A stretch of 64,000 bases of DNA, taken from Haliclystus octoradiatus. Taxonomy: Eukaryota; Cnidaria; Staurozoa; Stauromedusae; Haliclystidae. The translations under genes were made by a program, and so were the position numbers. The notes under the pieces were generated by a model that did no database searches, was not told the DNA's origin, and saw nothing but the letters and a program-made list of their open reading frames with translations. The stretch covers positions 11,596,864-11,660,863 of the forward strand of contig OU744451.1 in the NCBI GenBank assembly GCA_916610825.1. The letters are read 5' to 3'. Below, piece after piece: positions 58,212 through 64,000 of the stretch; position 1 is the first letter of the stretch, and each line of letters opens with the position of its first letter.

Positions 58212-59606
58212 CTGCAACAAATAAAAGTTCCAACTATTAAGAATAATGTGTATGAAATAAAGAAATAGTGAAGTAAAATAAGCAAAACAATTACTAAAAT
58301 AAAAATGGGGAACATGCTAAATTGAGTAATAAATGAAATGGGGAACTGTAAACAGTTTAATATAACATTCCTTAATATGATTTATTTTAAAGTAGCTCTA
58401 GCTTACACTTTAAAGTAAAAAGGCAAAGGCATATAGTACCAAAGGAGCATTACTCTTCTATTTTAAAGGAAAAATGTGTTTTGGAAAATACCTTTTGAAA
58501 AAAATCCATGAGTTCATGAAAACGTGAAAGTTCTAAAAGTTCATGAATAGGACATCACAGGGGATTGCAATGATGTGGGAGGCTGCATATCTTCTTTCAG
58601 GGCGTGTGCCAGCCGAAAGATTGAACTTGGTGGGCAGATATTGTGATGTTTTCCTGCTATTGATAACACTGGTTTTTTCTATATACTTGACCATTGACCT
58701 TATATATGTTCAGCAAAATTCAAGGTTGGGTTGAGCTTGAGAGCTTCAAACTGCAGACCTTTAAATGGTAGCAGCTGTTCATTAAAGAAGCACTTCCTTC
58801 CCAATTTGATGCAATGGACACTGCACATTGCAGCTCCCATAAATAATGACTGAAGACGTAACCACCCTCTGTAAAATTTATTATATGAGACATATTTGAA
58901 ACCAAGTTACTATCTTCATGTTAGCATAGTGAAAGCATCATAGTTATAAATAATTACTACATTTTCACCAAAATGTTTATAGATTTCTTTGAAATATTCA
59001 TGAACATCCTTAACTGTTTGCGAACATATTATAAACAATTCATGGATTGCTCATGAACAGCTCATCAAAAGTTCATGAACCTTAAATGGCCTGTTTTTGT
59101 GAACCTTTCTTGAACTGTTTGTGAGATGTTTTCATTGCATCTTATCATGTGATTCTACACTTTTCTTGAAAAGTTCAATAACGTTAGATGGTGTTATCTT
59201 CTAACTCATATAGCAATTTGTAGTAATTTATGAACTGCATTTCTTTACAAACCAAGTATAATCATTGACATAGAATCTAGGCATAGAAAACAATTTTTTA
59301 AACAAACTTTTTATTTCGACTTGTTTAAGCTGACTGAAATAATTGATGTTGGACATCTAGTTGGAATGAGAAGATAAGTTACTATGGCATATTTACTCAC
59401 TGAAAAATTTTAAACGTTTCAAACATTGATATCTTCTGTATTGGTAAAGAAGACAGTACAGCAAACTAGCTTCCTTGGAGGTTTTATAAAGACACATTGA
59501 CTTTGAACTTAAATCAGAGTGAATTTTAATGTTTTGAAATGCAGATTAGCTGTTTGTATACGATTTCACAGGGCCATTCACTAGATTTCCTGTCATCATA
59601 CGATAC
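58212..59606 (-). other. RSPH3 intron with GTTCATGAAC-type repeats
   Basis: Repeat patches lie at about 58,503-58,550 and 58,998-59,135 (CATGAACAGCTCATCAAAAG, then TTCATGAACCTTAAATGGCC). No exon was recognised inside. Confidence 0.65.
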
Positions 59607-59894
59607 CTCGCCGTCCAAGATTTGCGTTGCCACGTCTCTTCCTGTCTTTGCTGGTATGTAAAGAGGTGTTGATGGTCTGTCTAAGAAGGCGTCTGTTTGA
59701 GTCGAGATATCAGCCTCTTCGACACGATCAGTCAGTTCTTCAAGATATAACTCTGTTTGTATATCAATATGTCTTCTGCCCTCTACTGGTTCTGGTGTTG
59801 CTGACTTGAGTTGGGCTTTTGGCTTCCTCCTAGCAATGGCTCGTTTCCTAGCATCTTGTTGCTTTTGGACATCTAAAGGATCTTGCTGTGCTGT
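59607..59894 (-). CDS. RSPH3: Radial spoke head protein 3, first recognised exon
   Basis: 288 bp (96 codons). Reads DPLDVQKQQDARKRAIARRK, then TPEPVEGRRHIDIQTELYLE, DISTQTDAFLDRPSTPLYIP and AKTGRDVATQILDGE. It joins exactly in phase to LFDFDVEVKP of the next exon, reproducing the family sequence. Human RSPH3 has the same TPEPVEGRKHVDVQTELYLE, QTDAFLDRP and AKTGKDVATQI signatures. The acceptor is taken as CAAAAG|ACAGCACAG; an alternative AG four bases later (ACAG|CACAG) would change the phase. The N-terminal exon(s), with the NIMYDRRV-type motif, were not found before the window edge. Confidence 0.96.
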
Positions 59895-60917
59895 CTTTTG
59901 AACAAAACAAAAAGCATAGAAAATGTTATCATGTGGTCTATAGTAGAAATACATACTGTCAAAACATGCACGCTACAGAGTGACAGAAAGGCGTGAACTG
60001 TAAGATCAACAAAAATGAAGTATTTTTTACAACATGCACTGAAAATTGGAAATTTGAGCATGGAATACTGGTATAGTTATCCTTATTTTCAAATTGCTAT
60101 AACAACTGAAGCAGCAGCAATAACATATGGTTGATATATTGAATTGAATATAATTTTAAGTTGAACATGAAACACTAGACCTAATACAACAAGTGAGCGG
60201 GCGACAATGAGGTACAGAAAAGAGATTTATTTCAAAATATGACACACAATTTACAAGCTAACATAATATATGACAATATTGAAACAGAAAAGTGTGATAT
60301 ACCGCTAAAAAAATTTTGTTAATATTTATTGGACTTGAGAATGGGGAACTCGTTAACTTTTCATGAAAAGTTCATTAAATGTTTATAAAGTGCTCATGAA
60401 ACCTTGAAAGTTCATGAACTGTTCATGTCCATGAAATGCTAAAAGGTTCATGAGTTGTTCATGAACTCATTAATTTTTCAAAGGGGTACAGAAAGAGGGT
60501 TATATCAAAATAAGACATACAAGTTACGAGCTAAATAGCACATCACAATATTACAACAGATAATGTGACACACTACAAAACAAAAGTTTGCAAATATTTA
60601 TTTGACTTAGGTGTGATGTCAGATAGATGCTGAATTGCTGTTAATAATAATTGTATGATTTAATTCTCACACAACTTCTATTAAACTGAATGTTCTTGCT
60701 ACTGTACTAGAGTGAAAAATGCCATTGCCGTTAACTTTTTTTTTATTACATCGTAATTAAAAGTGAGCAAATGCAGCCTGGATAAATTAGATTATATCAT
60801 GTCTGTTCAGATTTATTAATTAATTGTGCATGGTTTAGAATTTGATCAGATTTTATCATTTCTGTTGGGTTAAATTGAATTTAAAATGTTGTTTTTAGAA
60901 AACAGTTTACAGCGTTA
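59895..60917 (-). other. Probable RSPH3 intron or upstream region with GTTCATGAAC-type repeat
   Basis: About 60,352-60,478 is dense in TTCATGAACTGTTCATG units. Two similar sentences of sequence (GAGGTACAGAAAAGAGATTTATTTC at 60,210 and GGGGTACAGAAAGAGGGTTATATC at 60,483) suggest a partial local duplication around it. No exon was recognised. Confidence 0.55.
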
Positions 60918-60951
60918 TTGATATTATATAGCTATTATCAGTTCATTATTA

Positions 60952-61440
<489 letters not shown>

Positions 61441-62196
61441 ATGCTGAATCAAGCATTTCATTATTCATTGTATTAGAATAATCTGGCATTTACCGAATAT
61501 AGAGTAACTAATTGTCATTATCATTTGAGTAGAAGCATCAGACTGAAGAGTTTGCTGTCTGTGGATCTGGCTAAGATCTTAGCCGCAGAAGAAGAATTTT
61601 AAAATTGATATTGGTCTCTATGGTCTTTTCTGACCTTACATTTTGTCTTGTTTTTACAATTTTCTATACGTTTTCAACTTAATCCAGCCGCAGAACAGGA
61701 GAAAAGTAACGAAAATAGTGCTTGAAAAATGAAGCAATCAACAATAACTACCAACGAGAAATTCTCCTTCTGTCTTGGCCCCCTTTGCTAAGGAGTCAGA
61801 AATGAGATGTGCGAATGCGCATCGTATGACCAGTGCAAAGTGAATCGTTGACACGACCGGTCACGCGAAAAAAATGGCAAACCGGAAAACAAACAAAACC
61901 AAAGTTTCTGTCGTTTCTGAGTCATATCTAACGGCAGATGAATCGATGAAAAAGTTTGCAACCATGTTTGATCGAGTTTTCATCAAGTCTGCAAATGAAC
62001 TTTGATGACAATCTGTCTGCCTCTGGATTGAATGACCAACCTGGTATGTCGACACCTTCGATCAAACGAAAACAGATTGTAAGCAGCAGCCAGTCTTATA
62101 AGTCGGAATCATGGTACAGACACAGACTTGGAAGAGGACCCCTCTAATAATTTAGTGTCATCAGCAGCAAAGAAATTATCAAAGGATAATGGAGAT
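61441..62196. other. Stretch between microsatellite and Gypsy relic
   Basis: A 44-codon plus-strand frame at 61,874-62,008 (MANRKTNKTKVSVVSESYL-) and a following frame (about 62,009-62,147, containing DQPGMSTPSIKRKQI) have protein-like composition. They could be a short gag-like or gene fragment. I do not recognise them. Confidence 0.3.
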
Positions 62197-64000
62197 TTAG
62201 TTGAGGGGAGATTTGCTGCTCAACGAAATTGTGAAAGAGTTACGCCCTCCGGAAATTATTGGCGGTATCGTTGGTGAACAGCTTAGCACAGTTGTAACAA
62301 CGATTATGTGAACAAATAGCAAACAAATGCCAGTGTTAGCAAATAGCTGCATTAATGCCAGACACAATGGTGAAGTCGTAGTATCTTTGCCGAACTTTAC
62401 TACACTTGGCCACCCAGAATAACGATCTACATACACCAGAAAATGCTGACCTTGAACTTCGAAGAAGTCGGCTGAAGTTGACTCAAAAATGCGAGTTGGT
62501 AGCTCATCTTCTTTGTATGGCTCCTTTACCTGACTTGGGAGTAATTGCTGACAAGCTGTACACGTTTGAATAATTCGATCAATGTCATTTGATATTTTTG
62601 GCCACCAAACAGTTTGACGTGCCCGTTGTTTAGTGCGAGTAATCCCTTGATGGGATGAATGCAGTCTTGACAGTATGTCAGAGCGACAGCAGGAAGGGAT
62701 AACAATTTGCGAACCACGCAATACAAGTCCATTTTCAATTGAGAGTTCATGATGGATTTTATGAAATGGTTGTAGGCTCGTTGGAAGAGCATTGGCATGT
62801 TTAGGAAAACCATTTGTGATCAGATTTTTAAGTGATGAATAGTCAGTATCATTCTTGGCTTTATCTTGAAGAGACTCTAGAGTGCGATCAGGCCAAGGTG
62901 ATGTTTGGTGTGACGTGGAATTAACAAATGAGGTCATCATTGCTTCGATTTGAAGATTACATTCTTCTGCTAATTCATCTCCTGGTTGAGGCTGAGAAAT
63001 TGGTGACCTAGAAAGGGCGTCTGCTATATGGTGGTCTTTTCCTTTGGTCCACTCAGTCTTGAAACTGAATGGAGATAATTTGTATAGAAGTCGTTGTAGT
63101 CGAGGATTGTCTGTATCCGTGATTGAATAACTGTTCAAAATTGGAAGAAGTGGCTTATGATCCGTCACGACGGTGAAATTCGATTGACCCTGTAGATACA
63201 GACGACATTTAAGAGCTGCCCATGAGACTGCCAGACATTCTAGCTCAATGGTGGCGTATCGCTTCTCAGCATCACTTAGGAAACGAGATCCGCATTCTAA
63301 AAGTCGCCATTGACCATTCTGTCGTTGTAGCAGGGCGTATCCCAAACCATGAAGTCTAGAAGCATCAGTCTGCAGAACTAATGGAAGATCTTGTTGATAA
63401 AACGATAAAATTGGAGGCTTTTGAATAGCCTCTTTGACTGCTTGGAAAGCCGTATCGTGAATTGGCAGCCACTGGAATACATTAGTTGACTTAAGTAAAG
63501 GTCTCATTGGCTCTTTGAGAGCAGCTATGGATGGACAGAAGTTCGACAATTGTTCAACCAACCCAAAAAACGATCTCAGTTCTGTCAAGTTTAATGGGGT
63601 TGGGAAATCAGTTATAGCTTTGATTCTTTCTGTACTTGGTGTAATGCCTGAATGACTTATGTTATAGCCGACATACTTGACCGACGACTGTGCGAATATA
63701 AATTTGGTAGGATTCAAAGTGATGCCATGACGACGGCATTGCTGTAACAAAGATTGCATGTGCTCAACATGATCCCCGAATGATGTATCATACAACAGTA
63801 TGTCGTCAACCACTTTGCATGTTCGTGGTATTCCTTTCAGTGCCTGATCACCACGAAGGTTGTATTCGTCCCCACTGCTGATCAAACCCATGGTGGCACG
63901 TAAATATTTATATCTACCCCAAGGGGTTATAAATGTTGTTAGGGATTGACTAGACTCTTCCAAGGGGACTTGCCAGTACCCACTAGTTGCATCAAGTGTG
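62197..64000 (-). pseudogene. Ty3/Gypsy polyprotein relic (RT-RNase H-integrase), truncated, runs off the right edge
   Basis: The minus-strand frame is open from base 64,000 (LDATSGYWQVPLEESSQSL-TTF) to 62,197. The RT retains the VVDDILLYD active-site box and VGYNISHSGI. The RNase H has LQTDASRLHGLGYALL, ATIELECLAVSWA and VVTDHKPL, ending in HHIADALSR. The integrase zinc region (HQGITRTKQRARQTVWWP, then CTACQQ) and DFFEVQG follow. After LMQLFANTGI the sequence stops resembling integrase: the remaining catalytic Asp and Glu are absent, and the frame ends about 50 codons later. This indicates a deletion or truncation. Gag, protease and any upstream LTR lie outside the window, and no downstream LTR was seen. 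It looks non-autonomous or dead. Confidence 0.9.

Overview
The window is nuclear DNA from an animal, most likely a marine-type invertebrate. It is AT-rich and has spliced genes with GT-AG introns. It carries a ciliary radial-spoke gene and metazoan-type retrotransposons (BEL/Pao, Ty3/Gypsy, several APE-type non-LTR elements). The phylum cannot be fixed from the sequence. There is no bacterial, plasmid or viral architecture, and no operons, ribosome binding sites or CRISPR.

Two host genes are well supported. (1) A sorbitol dehydrogenase (SORD) gene runs on the + strand from 12,588 to 22,757. Seven exons join in phase; only the short N-terminal exon was not found. Its last intron (5.8 kb) is filled by a 2.48-kb near-palindromic transposon and a 3'-truncated LINE. 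(2) A radial spoke head protein 3 (RSPH3) gene runs on the - strand from 59,894 down to 55,719. Five exons join in phase; the N-terminal exon(s) were not found.

Weaker genic material: a frame-broken, unidentified gene on the - strand at about 4.2-6.3 kb with duplicated exon pieces; fragments of an FG-GAP/VCBS-like secreted protein family at 23.4, 25.9-26.0 and 37.1-38.2 kb; and a tRNA-like sequence at 28.1 kb.

The rest is mainly mobile DNA. From left to right: a degraded LINE (- strand, 1-1.9 kb); an L2/CR1-like LINE 3' end (6.6-7.25 kb); a 2,466-bp Mutator-like non-autonomous transposon with a perfect 9-bp target duplication and minisatellite-built terminal repeats (7,346-9,811); a retroelement C-terminal relic (9.9-10.6 kb); MITEs around and inside SORD; a LINE with two open ORFs, the first bearing three CCCH zinc fingers (29.2-33.7 kb); and a roughly 17-kb region (38.3-55.1 kb) with inverted symmetry. 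That region has ~200-bp satellite arrays in opposite orientation near its two ends. Its left array is split by an intact BEL/Pao retrotransposon (40,733-47,370) whose 366-bp LTRs look identical and which is flanked by a 5-bp target duplication. LINE fragments and small TA- or TATGT-flanked MITEs lie inside. The right edge has a ~490-bp ATT/ACTATT microsatellite and a Gypsy polyprotein relic that runs off the window.

The strongest candidates for new biology are the minisatellite-TIR Mutator-like element, the inverted-symmetric satellite-bearing structure, the CCCH-finger LINE, and a palindromic GTTCATGAAC-rich dispersed repeat concentrated in the introns of both host genes. No novel enzymatic or defence system was seen.
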